Virus record (IMG/VR): IMGVR_UViG_3300044492_000031
Location: 1-30,383 of that record
Direction: 5' to 3' (one strand)
From: a virus
DNA: 30,383 nt
Position numbers and translations under genes: made by a program. Of this stretch, positions 9,101 through 16,683 are shown piece by piece. Numbering within the stretch: position 1 is the stretch's first letter; every line of letters starts with the position of its first letter. Under the pieces are notes generated by a model. That model did no database searches. It was not told where the DNA came from and saw only the letters and a list, made by a program, of their open reading frames with translations.

Positions 9101-9794
9101 TACCGATGAACTGCGCCTGATACCCAACGCCACTAATACCGACTACAACGTGGTCGGCACATACTACTTTGCCAACCGCATTGATTTCGGTGAGAAGATT
9201 TCATCGCGCATGACCATTATCATGGACGCCTACGGCTTCAACCCGCTGCAAGCCATGAGCAACTGGCTGGCATTGTCACGGGTCAACCCGTTGGACACCA
9301 CTGATCAATCACAATGGACGGTCAACCCAGAGTTCCGCGTCAGCATGATAGGCTCGCCTTTTGCGTGGGGGCCGTGGCTGCCCTTCAGCCTAAGCGATAT
9401 ACTGGCGTGGGCCATTGAGTTCCGGCTTGTACTGCGAGGCAAAGCAGATATAGATGCGGAAACTGATGACATACGGTCAGCCACCACGCCATCAGTCAAG
9501 GTGCTGACGGTCAGGGTTGATATGCAGGACCGTATTGAGAAAGGTAATGACGTGGTGTGCCCGGCCACCGCCGCAGGTGTGACGGTGACATATCCGGGCG
9601 GCAGATACCGTGTGAAACCCGCCGTGGTGATCACGGCGCAGGGCCTGTCACCCGGTGATTATTGGACTGTGGACACCATCACCACCACGTCGTTCAGGGT
9701 GCGTTTCGGCAATCAAGATCCGGTCACTAATGCCATAACGATTGTCTCACGTACATTTGACTGGATGGCCAAAGGCTGGGGACGCACGCAATGA
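6102..9794 (+). CDS. Tail tip / host specificity protein (gpJ-like, with gpI-like N-terminus)
   Basis: This encodes 1230 aa. Residues 1-95 are a ubiquitin-like/assembly-type domain, followed at ~96-140 by a Gly-rich hydrophobic segment (LFALIPLLGTFSTFITSLGF) as in lambda gpI, so I- and J-type parts appear fused. Residues ~150-770 carry the tail-hub features (PIPLVLGRHRMTPPLA, YLRQLFCNGYGPL, AGRAMPVFKDGKWSVVWDE). Two fibronectin type III-like domains follow at ~778-880 and ~882-965. The last ~90 residues (VTVTYPGGRYRVKPAVVITAQ, then TSFRVRF) resemble a small H-type lectin-like sandwich often found at tip C-termini. It probably forms the central tail spike and a receptor contact. It is coupled to its neighbours by 14-bp and 4-bp overlaps. 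Confidence 0.9.
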   Translation: MKPLEPLDGEVYAPSEVARFFLFEHALRSTRHICDVPAGLSITEALDLSLEDSGWRNKYRHNFTIFLQDGTAVPEHMWDRVRLKAGTTAVARPVAEGPLFALIPLLGTFSTFITSLGFFGQLLMAGITMGLKFLLSKLFAPKQPKPDVSDRKAVYSIVGSRNEISQWQPIPLVLGRHRMTPPLAASPYTETVGDEQYLRQLFCNGYGPLDIEENTAKIGETLVSTFTEAEIQHREGYVTDTDTTLYPKSVIDRPFAKDLKLPDPPLVEATATDTVSVALDFMWPQGLCNIDEEGKRLERGVNIIMNWRKAAGEGNVPPAGAWSGNLSLNFKARTQKTIRKTHVINLPAAGSYEVRVHKASEEPDVDKWAEFNWTGLDEVQWTAIRSFRTGEPVTFSDAPLSFTAIRVRASGRLNQVVDTYNVVVQSRVTAFNGTTWVANTPSRRPPDLFRHVLTCKANRRPYAITQIDLPALQKWWTYCVAQDWRYDKILLSQMSVYDLITEICAAGRAMPVFKDGKWSVVWDEQDVPISQLFTPRNSWNFEEQRDLEPIPHAYRIRFPDELTGWRENERVVYNDGYDKTNATLLEGFEIPGVTHTNRVWKHGRFHLAQRILRPGIYTLMTSWDALPLIRGDRVRVNFDSFQYGLYAGRVTGVDAATQTFSADVGMLLAGATNYMVRFRLVNGTFLERTIDPGYVGEFTTIGLVGTAMPMPAVGDLFSLGTATKDSRIFRVTGIEPEDNLVHRLTMVADAPEIADADVGQIPDYAEGITAPIDPFLMPPTNLRVTDGAYADGGGQYWANLLLTWQPPAYGRVAQFQIQYREESDEDDVWTSGGSLGPNVTTSEIRRLESGVYRVRVRCVFDNGKFSNWVYAPAHATTELVTPPPNVTGFRISVMGDISIFRWDEVEGTGVTYELRWASELVAIPSWNASIALVNSAVNSVQTGTRTGTFFIKAKKPWGLTSKNAASISSLTASFNALNFVAQITENPGWTGVKDGVLKQDTDELRLIPNATNTDYNVVGTYYFANRIDFGEKISSRMTIIMDAYGFNPLQAMSNWLALSRVNPLDTTDQSQWTVNPEFRVSMIGSPFAWGPWLPFSLSDILAWAIEFRLVLRGKADIDAETDDIRSATTPSVKVLTVRVDMQDRIEKGNDVVCPATAAGVTVTYPGGRYRVKPAVVITAQGLSPGDYWTVDTITTTSFRVRFGNQDPVTNAITIVSRTFDWMAKGWGRTQ

Positions 9795-10954
9795 CGCAAT
9801 CTAATTTCGGCACAATCGTTGCCACCACCAAGTCAGGCGCTGGTCTGGCATCTGACCTGAACGCGTGGCGTGATGCCGTGCATTCAAACCACAAGGGGCC
9901 TGCGGTGCCCACCTACAAGGTGGCGGGCTTGCAGTGGATCAACGATGTCAACGTGCCATGGGAAGATTATGTCTGGGATGGTGTTGTCAGCACGCTGAGG
10001 GGCTTCATTGACCCGGTGGCGCACCGCTACAGCTCGGCGGGCAACTTTGCCAAGTCAGTCACCGCAGGCGCAGTGGCGCACCTGTCTGACTGGGGCACGC
10101 TGTTCAATCTGGCGGGCGCGGCGGCGCAGACGGTGGCCATAGACCCCATCAGCAGCTTGCTGCCGGGCTGGTGGGTACGCGTGGTGGCCCGCAACGTGGC
10201 CGCCACCATCAACCCGTTTGGCGCTGAACTTATTGACGGCGCAACCGTCAAGACAATGAGCGCCGGTAGCAGCTGTACCATTTTCTACGATGGAGCACAG
10301 TTATATACGGACCAGAACAGCGGTGGCCTCTCAGACTTCCCGGTAGGGGGCGTGGTCTACGTGCCTGCCGTCAACCCACCTGCCGGGTTCATACGGTTGA
10401 ACGGCGGCCTGCTTGACCGCACCTTCTACAGCGGCCTGTGGGGCTTTGCTCAGGTCAGCGGCAACATGGTCACTGAGAGCGCATGGACTGAGGGCAAATT
10501 CTCAAGCGGCGATGGCCTCAACACGTTCCGCGTGCCTGACGGGCGCGGGCGCTTCATCCGCGCGTGGGACAACAGCCACAACATTGACGTGGGCCGCACC
10601 ATTGGCAGCTTGCAGGATGATGACTTCCAGAGCCACGGCCACACGGCATCAAGCGCCATCGGCGGCAGCGCTCACAGCCACACTTTCAGCGATACCTCAA
10701 ACAGCGCGGGCAGCCACGCGCACACCGTGCCCGGCAGGGTGCCTAACCTGATAGACACCTATGCCTTTGGGCTGGGTCAGGGCGCGGGCTACGCCACCAA
10801 CCCGCCCACCAGCGCGGCAGGCGCGCACACCCACGCCATTGGCGGCACCACCAGCAGCCATACCGGCCACACCCACCCCATCACGGTCACGGCTGCGGGC
10901 GGCACTGAGACGCGCCCCAAGAACGTGGCCCTGTTGGCCTGCATCAAGTATTAA
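9791..10954 (+). CDS. Tail fibre with phage tail collar domain and His-X-His tip
   Basis: This encodes 387 aa. The N-terminal ~180 residues are probably the attachment and shaft part. Residues ~183-260 show a tail collar domain (GGVVYVPAVNPPAGFIRLNGG, then FRVPDGRGRFIRAWD). The C-terminal ~120 residues contain five His-X-His motifs (HGH, HSH, HAH, HTH, HTH) in Gly/Ser-rich sequence and end in TRPKNVALLACIKY, the usual terminus of collar/gp12/gp37-like fibre tips. By analogy with T4 long tail fibre tips, the His pairs could bind a metal ion chain in a trimer. It starts 4 bases inside the tail-tip gene and ends just before a strong AAGGAG site. Confidence 0.85.
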   Translation: MTQSNFGTIVATTKSGAGLASDLNAWRDAVHSNHKGPAVPTYKVAGLQWINDVNVPWEDYVWDGVVSTLRGFIDPVAHRYSSAGNFAKSVTAGAVAHLSDWGTLFNLAGAAAQTVAIDPISSLLPGWWVRVVARNVAATINPFGAELIDGATVKTMSAGSSCTIFYDGAQLYTDQNSGGLSDFPVGGVVYVPAVNPPAGFIRLNGGLLDRTFYSGLWGFAQVSGNMVTESAWTEGKFSSGDGLNTFRVPDGRGRFIRAWDNSHNIDVGRTIGSLQDDDFQSHGHTASSAIGGSAHSHTFSDTSNSAGSHAHTVPGRVPNLIDTYAFGLGQGAGYATNPPTSAAGAHTHAIGGTTSSHTGHTHPITVTAAGGTETRPKNVALLACIKY

Positions 10955-10963
10955 GGAGCCACC

Positions 10964-11248
10964 ATGGTCGCGCCACTCAGGGTCTACAGCTACAACCGGG
11001 TAACCGGGGGGTTGATTGGTGAAGACCGGGCTGACGTGGACCCGCTTCAGCCAGACAAGTGGATACTGCCCGCCCACAGCACGCCCAAGGCCCCGCCTGA
11101 AGACATACCGCCCGGCCAGCGGGCCATCTTTGACCCTGAGGCCGACCAGTGGAACCTTGAGCCCATACCTGCGGCGGCGGCACCAGAGCCGGTGTTTGAA
11201 CTGACCGGCGCTGAAACCATAGAGGATATATTCCATGACCAGCAGTGA
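10964..11248 (+). CDS. Small fibre-associated protein, possible tail fibre chaperone
   Basis: This encodes 94 aa with a strong AAGGAG upstream. The N-terminus (YSYNRVTGGLIGEDRADVDPL) and the following LPAHSTPKAPPEDIP and ADQWNLEPIP form a pattern common to short proteins encoded right after tail fibres. There the first half describes a conserved Y-x-x-x-T-G motif and a Pro-rich centre. Some of these act as fibre assembly chaperones or fibre caps. I infer an accessory role from position only. The C-terminus overlaps the next gene by 14 bases. Confidence 0.6.
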   Translation: MVAPLRVYSYNRVTGGLIGEDRADVDPLQPDKWILPAHSTPKAPPEDIPPGQRAIFDPEADQWNLEPIPAAAAPEPVFELTGAETIEDIFHDQQ

Positions 11249-11684
11249 CCTGATTATCAAGCTCAGCAACCGCGTGTTCTGCCAGCGGGTGGCCTTCATG
11301 GCCATGAAGGTGGCACAACAGAAGGCCAGTGACTCCCCGGAAGACCTGAACGCCATGGCCTATGCTGAACACATCTTCAGGGGCGGTGAGAACGCCAGCC
11401 TGCTGGCGCTGCACGTGGCGGCGGCCAGCCAGCCGGTCACCACCGCGCTTGAGGAGAGCGTGGATGCTGTGCGTGATGAGGATATTGAAGCCGCCCTGTT
11501 GTCCATCTGGGGCAAGCGCGCGGCGGCGTTTGGCGCAACCAGCATGCAGGTGCGCAAAGTGCAGGAGCTTGTGGCTGAGGTGACCAGATCAGCTGAAACT
11601 GCGCAGGCCGCCGTGACTGAGGCACGCAACCTGATGCCCAAGATTGGCGGAGCATCCAAGGATGGTGGAAAACCCAAGACCTGA
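11235..11684 (+). CDS. Hypothetical phage protein
   Basis: This encodes 149 aa, largely helical and rich in Ala. I do not recognise a domain. The first half (NRVFCQRVAFMAMKVAQQKA) recalls small proteins encoded between fibre and lysis genes in other siphophages. The second half is Ala/Glu/Val-rich and could form a coiled coil. It overlaps both neighbours, so it belongs to the same late transcript. Confidence 0.55.
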   Translation: MTSSDLIIKLSNRVFCQRVAFMAMKVAQQKASDSPEDLNAMAYAEHIFRGGENASLLALHVAAASQPVTTALEESVDAVRDEDIEAALLSIWGKRAAAFGATSMQVRKVQELVAEVTRSAETAQAAVTEARNLMPKIGGASKDGGKPKT

Positions 11685-11955
11685 AAGTGGTACCAGTTGG
11701 CTCAGGGAAAATTCAACGCTGATCTATTTTTTGCTGGCGCAGCTGATTGCGTTCAGCACGGCGGGTGCCAGCATTCTGGCCTACATGGTCAAGCTGGAAA
11801 CGCGCGTGTCAATCATGGAAACTAGAGGCGCTGAGTACACCGTGGCCCGGATGGATGAAATGAAGCAGCGCATCACCGTAATAGAGGAAAAGATTGATAA
11901 AAACTCCGCCCAGATTGACCGGCTCATTGACCAGTATCTGAAAAAACCGCAATGA
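11662..11955 (+). CDS. Small membrane protein with coiled coil, lysis cassette
   Basis: This encodes 97 aa if started at the ATG at 11662, which follows GGAG at a good distance. A TTG six codons earlier is possible but lacks a site. Residues ~14-36 (STLIYFLLAQLIAFSTAGASILAYMV) form one transmembrane helix. The remainder is a charged heptad-like helix (VARMDEMKQRITVIEEKIDKNSAQIDRLI) likely to be a coiled coil. Position immediately before a holin-like gene and the endolysin suggests a lysis or superinfection role, but no Rz/spanin features such as a lipobox or Pro-rich region are visible. Confidence 0.6.
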   Translation: MVENPRPESGTSWLRENSTLIYFLLAQLIAFSTAGASILAYMVKLETRVSIMETRGAEYTVARMDEMKQRITVIEEKIDKNSAQIDRLIDQYLKKPQ

Positions 11956-12161
11956 TGAGGTTCTGGCGCGATCACTCATTGACTATAGTGCTGGCGGCGG
12001 TGGGCACAGCGCTGAGTGTGATTGCGTTCGTGTTTGATGAAGGCAAGTGGTGCGACCTGTTCATGGGCTTGGGCCAAAGCTGTCTGGGCGTGGCGCTGTT
12101 CTACTACCTGTCAGTGTATTTCGTGGAAAAGGCTAAGCCGGAAGATCCGCCCCAATGCTGA
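11952..12161 (+). CDS. Holin-like small membrane protein
   Basis: This encodes 69 aa with two hydrophobic segments (LTIVLAAVGTALSVIAFVF at ~10-28 and FMGLGQSCLGVALFYYLSVYFV at ~37-58) separated by a short charged loop, and a charged C-terminus. Size, two-helix topology and overlap with the endolysin start support a class II-like holin that would release the endolysin. The identification is by topology and position; holins lack a shared sequence signature. Confidence 0.6.
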   Translation: MMRFWRDHSLTIVLAAVGTALSVIAFVFDEGKWCDLFMGLGQSCLGVALFYYLSVYFVEKAKPEDPPQC

Positions 12162-12919
12162 TGTTCAGCCGCAAGGTCTACTTTGACACCGTTAGGGAAG
12201 ACTTGTTCTCCGGCAAGATGAGCCAAGATCAGGTCAACGGTCAGGAGTTCATCATAGACACGTGGGAGGACACCCGCCACACCCAAGACTTCCGGTACCT
12301 TGCCTATGAACTGGCCACCACCATGCATGAGACGGCCAGCACTATGATGCCTATAGAGGAATACGGCAAGGGCAAGGGCATGCCCTATGGCGTACCAGAT
12401 AGAATAACCGGGGAGACCTACTACGGCAGGGGCTTCGTGCAGCTGACGTGGAAAGATAATTACGAGAAAATGACGCCGCTGGTTGATCCGTTGTTCCCCA
12501 GCACAGCAGTTGACCTTGCCAAGAGCGCCAAGCAGGCGCTGGTGCCTGAGATTGCCGCCGCCATCATGTTTGAGGGCATGGAGCGCGGCATGTTCCGCAA
12601 AGACAAGCAGGGGCCGCAGACGCTGGCCCGCTACTTCAGCGCCACTGCCGATGACCCCTATGAGGCGCGCGAAATCATCAATGGCGACAAGAAGAAAGTG
12701 CCCAATTGGTCACACGGTGTCAGCATAGGCAACCTGATAGCCGGGTACCACCAGACGTTTCTCAGAGCCCTGACGCTGGCAGCTGCGGCGCACGTGCCGC
12801 CACCGGCTGTTGTGCCGGGGCCACCAGCCACCGCCGTCACGCAGGTGGCCTTCACGGTGCCTGAGGGGCAGAGCATGGATATCACCGTCAATGGCACACT
12901 CGTGGCGCAGGTGAGGTAG
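12155..12919 (+). CDS. Endolysin, glycoside hydrolase family 19-like
   Basis: This encodes 254 aa. The GH19-type pattern is visible: MHETAST with candidate catalytic Glu59, a second acidic pair at 68-69 in PIEEYGKGK, and YYGRGFVQLTWKDNY at ~89-103, the typical Gly-Arg-Gly-x-x-Gln-Leu-Thr motif. Phage members of this family cut the glycan strands of peptidoglycan. No signal peptide is seen, which fits holin-dependent release. The catalytic part ends around residue 205, followed by a Pro-rich linker and a short beta-rich tail (FTVPEGQSMDITVNG) of unknown use. The start at 12155 overlaps the holin-like stop; a second ATG lies two codons on. Confidence 0.85.
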   Translation: MLMFSRKVYFDTVREDLFSGKMSQDQVNGQEFIIDTWEDTRHTQDFRYLAYELATTMHETASTMMPIEEYGKGKGMPYGVPDRITGETYYGRGFVQLTWKDNYEKMTPLVDPLFPSTAVDLAKSAKQALVPEIAAAIMFEGMERGMFRKDKQGPQTLARYFSATADDPYEAREIINGDKKKVPNWSHGVSIGNLIAGYHQTFLRALTLAAAAHVPPPAVVPGPPATAVTQVAFTVPEGQSMDITVNGTLVAQVR

Positions 12920-12921
12920 TC

Positions 12922-13266
12922 ATGGCAATACCCGGCATATTCCCCATGACCATCTACAAGGGTGACAGCACACGCTGGCAGTTCAAGCTGTGGATGGATG
13001 CTGAGAAGACTGACCCGGCTGACCTGACCGGGGTGACGGTCAAGGCTGAGATACGCGACAAGCCCAAGGGCAGCAAGGTGACACCCATTGAGTGCACCAT
13101 CGTACAGCCCAATATCGTCAACGGTTACCTGTCAGCAATGGCCAGCAAGGCCATGACCATCACCAAGGGCCAGTGGGATCTTCAGCTGACCCACAGCGGC
13201 GGTGACGTGACTACGGTGCTGTCAGGTGAGGTAGAGGTGCTGCTAGACATCACGGACTCGGTGTAA
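12922..13266 (+). CDS. Small beta-rich structural protein (baseplate/fibre-associated)
   Basis: This encodes 114 aa. The sequence has the look of short phage baseplate or fibre adaptor proteins. An opening [18 protein letters not shown] is followed by [15 protein letters not shown] and a closing [32 protein letters not shown]. This is the same order of strands seen in BppU-N-like and related Ig-like adaptor domains. Its stop overlaps the collagen-like fibre start by one base, which suggests it docks or caps that fibre. The function is inferred. Confidence 0.6.
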   Translation: MAIPGIFPMTIYKGDSTRWQFKLWMDAEKTDPADLTGVTVKAEIRDKPKGSKVTPIECTIVQPNIVNGYLSAMASKAMTITKGQWDLQLTHSGGDVTTVLSGEVEVLLDITDSV

Positions 13267-14033
13267 TGGACGCCATCAACGTAACGGATATTGAGGTAAC
13301 CACCTACTTTGTAGATGTGGTGATGCCACAGGCCGTTGCCTTGGTTGAGGTTGAAGTAATCGACCTGTTCAAACCCATCATGGTTGACATCCCAGCGGGT
13401 GGGCCACCGGGACCACAGGGTGAACAGGGTGAGGTTGGGCCTACCGGGCCCAAGGGTGACAAAGGCGACACCGGCCCGCAAGGGCCGCAGGGTGACAAGG
13501 GCGACACCGGGGCAGAAGGCCCGGTTGGTGAGCCCGGCCAGAGCTTCACCACCTTTGAATACATGTTCAGCGCCACCGCAACCGAACCGCCCACCGGCAG
13601 TCAGGTGCGCTTCAACAACGCCAGCTATCCACTGGTCACCAAGGTCTGGGTAAACAACAGTTCGTCACTAGGCAAAGACAACGCCAACAGCTTCAGCCTC
13701 GTTGACGCGGGCAACCGCATCTTTGTGCAAGATAAGGATGACGCCACCCGATGGGTCAGCTTTGACTGCACCGCAGCGGGCGTCAACAAAGGGAATTACT
13801 ATGAGTTCCCCGTTATGTTCAGGGACACCGGCCTGCCGCTGTCAGCGCAGCGCATCTTGCTCAACATAGCCACCCACGGCGGCATAGGTGAAGCACCGCT
13901 TGACGGCAAGGTCTACGGGCGGCAAAGCTCCGGGTGGGCCGCACTGGGCTCAGCCGCGCTGGTTGACATCCATGTAGGCACTGCGCCGCCAGCAAGTCCA
14001 ACAATAGGTGATATATGGATAGACACGAACTAG
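13266..14033 (+). CDS. Collagen-like tail fibre
   Basis: This encodes 255 aa. Residues 46-93 are 16 uninterrupted Gly-X-Y triplets, rich in GDK, GDT and GPQ, as in bacterial and phage collagen-like stalks that trimerise. Before this is a short acidic N-terminal domain. After it, a C-terminal head ([21 protein letters not shown], then [13 protein letters not shown]) resembles a beta-sandwich frequently found after phage collagen repeats. The end ([18 protein letters not shown]) is also a common phage fibre terminus. The role is probably a trimeric fibre displaying a binding head. The next gene starts 19 bases before its stop. Confidence 0.8.
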   Translation: MDAINVTDIEVTTYFVDVVMPQAVALVEVEVIDLFKPIMVDIPAGGPPGPQGEQGEVGPTGPKGDKGDTGPQGPQGDKGDTGAEGPVGEPGQSFTTFEYMFSATATEPPTGSQVRFNNASYPLVTKVWVNNSSSLGKDNANSFSLVDAGNRIFVQDKDDATRWVSFDCTAAGVNKGNYYEFPVMFRDTGLPLSAQRILLNIATHGGIGEAPLDGKVYGRQSSGWAALGSAALVDIHVGTAPPASPTIGDIWIDTN

Positions 14034-14323
14034 GTCAATCAAGCGACACGGCGCTGGGCGCATACCGCGTTGACACCACCAGCAATGGCGGCCACCCGGT
14101 TGATTTCTGGGTGGATATGACCATTGACCAGCTGATCTTTGTGTCAGACACGGCTCCCCCGGTTATACGCGATCAGGCCCGCGCCTACCGGGAGGCCATG
14201 GGGCAGGCGGTCAGACACGGCATGCACAGTGCCGTGATGAGCCACCACACCACGCTGCTTTACCAACTGAAAAAGGCGGGGATGCACGAAGCCGCCGCCC
14301 TCATAGAAACCATAAGGAGCTAA
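14015..14323 (+). CDS. Hypothetical phage protein, fibre region
   Basis: This encodes 102 aa. I recognise the general type but no named function. A beta-rich first part is followed by a helical C-terminus with [18 protein letters not shown] and [18 protein letters not shown]. Proteins with this RxQAxAYR helix are common in fibre regions of proteobacterial phages. It overlaps the collagen-like fibre gene and precedes a strong AAGGAG site, so it is co-translated in the late operon. Confidence 0.55.
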   Translation: MDRHELGQSSDTALGAYRVDTTSNGGHPVDFWVDMTIDQLIFVSDTAPPVIRDQARAYREAMGQAVRHGMHSAVMSHHTTLLYQLKKAGMHEAAALIETIRS

Positions 14324-14326
14324 CCC

Positions 14327-14755
14327 ATGGCCATCACCGCAGGCGTCAATCACCAGTTCAAGATGGATGTCTTGCTGGCACTGCACAACTTCACGCTGGC
14401 TGCCAACGTCTTCAACATGGCGCTGTACCCAACGGCGGCCACGCTTGGGCCCACCACGGCCACCTACAGCAGCACGGGTGAGTGCCCGGCCACCGGCACC
14501 TACACCACGGGCGGCAAGGCGTTGACCAATATCACGCCTGTGTTGAACGGTAACGAAGGCTGCGTCAGTTTCCAGCCGCTGACATGGCTGGCCAGCACCA
14601 TCACCGCAGGCGGCGCGCAAATCTACAACGTCACCAACAGCAACAAGAACGTGGCGGTGCTGAGCTTTGGTGGTGACAAGATCAGCAGCGCGGGTGACTT
14701 CACGGTGAGCTTTCCGGCGCAGACGGCGGGCAACGCCATCATCAGGATCACCTGA
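14327..14755 (+). CDS. Phage structural/decoration protein
   Basis: This encodes 142 aa with AAGGAG upstream. The pattern (NHQFKMDVLLALHNF, then FNMALYPTAATLGPTTATYSS, then AVLSFGGDKISSAGDFTVSF, ending AIIRIT) is that of a widespread small phage structural protein, probably a decoration or fibre component. It ends in TGA followed by CCT. The next ORF is in the same frame immediately after. Family members usually end at AIIRI, so termination here is expected. Confidence 0.65.
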   Translation: MAITAGVNHQFKMDVLLALHNFTLAANVFNMALYPTAATLGPTTATYSSTGECPATGTYTTGGKALTNITPVLNGNEGCVSFQPLTWLASTITAGGAQIYNVTNSNKNVAVLSFGGDKISSAGDFTVSFPAQTAGNAIIRIT

Positions 14756-14758
14756 CCT

Positions 14759-15847
14759 TTGGGCAATCTTGCCAACAACCACTATACGGGACTGCGGTTT
14801 CCGTCCGGCAACTATGGCACGTCGGGCGGGCGTACCAATGTGGCGCTCAACGCTGCGCTAGTCTTCGGCACGTCGGGCAATGCTATGTCAATTCGCTATC
14901 AGGCGCGTTCAGCTGACCCCATCACTGACTTATATGTGATGGCGGATACTGCAATCGGCAACAGCAGCAACATCACGCTGCGCTGCAACATCCGTAATGA
15001 ACACGCCACCAGCGCGACGCAGCCGGGGACCACAATACGCGCTACTTCCGCTGACGCGGCCTACGGCATCGCGGCACCGCCCAAGTGGATTAGGTTCAAC
15101 TTCCCGACGCCTTACACGCCAACCATTGGTGAGACCCTGTGGTTTGTGGTTGAGAATGTTGCAGTTGCGCCAGCTACCGATTATTGCAACATACTCTGCT
15201 CGTTCAACGCGGGACCGGCATACCTCACCCTTCAGGGCAACCAAGCCGGGTACTCCACAGTGAACGGTTATTCCACGGCTGGCACGGCGCAGACCCGACC
15301 TCCGTTCGTGGTCATGCAGGGCGGCAAAAGTTTTGGCTTTGCCGCCAGCCTATTGAACGCCGCTGTGCTTGCGGCCACTGCTTCATTGAAAGGCTTTCAA
15401 ATCAGGCCGCCTGTGGATATTGAGGTGTGCGGCTGGATGACCGCCGTCCCCAACGGCGTGATGACCGGCATCCGCATCTATGACAATGCGACGCCGCCGA
15501 ACGGCACGCCGCTCTACACGTTGCCGCTTGGAACTCAGACTAACCAGAGCCGTGACGAATTGATTGGTGCCAAGTATTTTGCGCCCTTCATTTTGAACGG
15601 CGGCACCACCTACAACGTGGTCACATCATGGGCCACCACGGGCGGGCTTGGCGGTGCCACCATTGAGGATTATGCCAGCTTCCCGTCGGTATTTGATGAC
15701 TTGGTAGATGGCTTTACCAACTGCTGGCCAGTCCAAGATGTCGGCAATGTCTGGACGCTGACCAAGAACGGCTACCTCAACCAGAACCTGATCGTCAGTG
15801 ATATTTTGAAATCTGGCAGCCGCGCCAGCTACGCATTGGGGGCCTGA
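14759..15847 (+). CDS. Beta-rich fibre/decoration protein (TTG start)
   Basis: This encodes 362 aa starting at TTG 14759, four bases after the previous TGA and in the same frame; an AGGA lies about 11 bases upstream. The next internal ATG (14885) would cut off sequence that looks coding (NNHYTGLRFPSGNYGTSGGRTN). The protein has two similar halves of beta-sandwich type, each with a region on low-intensity hydrophobic strands (ITDLYVMADTAIG, then TLWFVVENVAV; and VCGWMTAVPNG, then FILNGGTTYNVVTSW). I infer a virion surface or fibre protein from position and composition. Readthrough of the TGA is an alternative way to make it. Confidence 0.65.
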   Translation: MGNLANNHYTGLRFPSGNYGTSGGRTNVALNAALVFGTSGNAMSIRYQARSADPITDLYVMADTAIGNSSNITLRCNIRNEHATSATQPGTTIRATSADAAYGIAAPPKWIRFNFPTPYTPTIGETLWFVVENVAVAPATDYCNILCSFNAGPAYLTLQGNQAGYSTVNGYSTAGTAQTRPPFVVMQGGKSFGFAASLLNAAVLAATASLKGFQIRPPVDIEVCGWMTAVPNGVMTGIRIYDNATPPNGTPLYTLPLGTQTNQSRDELIGAKYFAPFILNGGTTYNVVTSWATTGGLGGATIEDYASFPSVFDDLVDGFTNCWPVQDVGNVWTLTKNGYLNQNLIVSDILKSGSRASYALGA

Positions 15848-15848
15848 C

Positions 15849-16163
15849 ATGGCAGCACCGTACAATCCCCCAGTGAAGGGTGAAGATTTCGTCATGCGCA
15901 TTGCGCTGACTGACTATGCCACCAGCGGCACTTTGCGAATAAGTCCCACCATTGCAGCCGGTGACTTCAAGATCAGCAAAGACGGCGGCGCGCTGGCTGA
16001 TCTGGCCGTGCTGCCGGTGATTGAGCCCGCAGGCAGCATGTGGGTGAAGGTGGCGCTCAGTGCCTCTGAAATGACCGCAGACACCGTGGCCGTGCAGGCC
16101 GTGGACCAGACCGCCGTCAAGGAGTGGGCTGACTGGGCAATCTGCCTGCTGACCACGGCATGA
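15849..16163 (+). CDS. Small fibre-associated structural protein
   Basis: This encodes 104 aa. It begins MAAPYNPPVKGEDFVMRIALTDY and contains GDFKISKDGGALADLAVLPV, then VKVALSASEMTADTVAVQAVD. This is a compact Ig-like family that recurs in fibre regions of metagenomic phages, often upstream of very long repetitive fibres as here. It probably forms an adaptor or small decoration domain. Function is inferred from context. The ATG at 15849 lies just after the preceding TGA. Confidence 0.6.
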   Translation: MAAPYNPPVKGEDFVMRIALTDYATSGTLRISPTIAAGDFKISKDGGALADLAVLPVIEPAGSMWVKVALSASEMTADTVAVQAVDQTAVKEWADWAICLLTTA

Positions 16164-16167
16164 GCCC

Positions 16168-16683
16168 ATGGCGCTGTACCGCCTATTCTTTGGCGCTCAA
16201 CAGGCAGGCCCGCCTACGGGCAACGTCACCGTCTACCCCACGGGCGTTGCCGCTGGCGCGGCGCTGGGCACGGCGCTGTATGTTGAGCCACCGGTTGGTT
16301 GGGATAGCACCATCAACTACTTCGGCAAAATCACGTTCAGCGATAACAACAAGATAGCGACGGCGGCAGCCAACTCCGGCAGCAACGAACTTTGGTCGGT
16401 GGTCACGCACAACAACGGCAAGTATTTTGCGGAGGTGAAATTCAACGGCGGCGTGGCCCCGGCAGTGGGTCTGCTGTCACCCATATTCAACGGCCCCTAC
16501 ATCACCCAGAATGGGGATGTCTATGTCTCACGCGCCGCAGGCACCACGCCCTATGTGGGCCTGTTTGCGCCGTTGGTGCAGGGTGACGTGATAGGCATGG
16601 CCGTAGACATAGATGCGGGCAAGGCATGGTTCCGCGTCAACGGCGGGCCGTGGAACAATGACCCGGCGCAGGGGCCTGTCTGA
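16168..16683 (+). CDS. SPRY-like fibre protein, apparently truncated
   Basis: This encodes 171 aa. Residues ~20-37 (VTVYPTGVAAGAALGTA) are one copy of the ~24-residue repeat that recurs in the next gene. Residues ~47-170 resemble a SPRY/concanavalin-like sandwich (GKYFAEVKFNGGVAPAVGLL, then GDVIGMAVDIDAGKAWFRVNGGPWNN). The matching domain in the next gene runs ~35 residues further past the WNN position. Here the protein stops shortly after, so the domain seems to lack its last strands. It could be a remnant from recombination or a real short form. Its stop overlaps the next start (TGATG). Confidence 0.6.
   Translation: MALYRLFFGAQQAGPPTGNVTVYPTGVAAGAALGTALYVEPPVGWDSTINYFGKITFSDNNKIATAAANSGSNELWSVVTHNNGKYFAEVKFNGGVAPAVGLLSPIFNGPYITQNGDVYVSRAAGTTPYVGLFAPLVQGDVIGMAVDIDAGKAWFRVNGGPWNNDPAQGPV

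Noticed and set aside
14144-14782. Minus-strand ORF (212 codons)
   Set aside because: It covers two supported plus-strand genes and their ribosome binding site, and its Arg/Gly-rich translation looks like a shadow.
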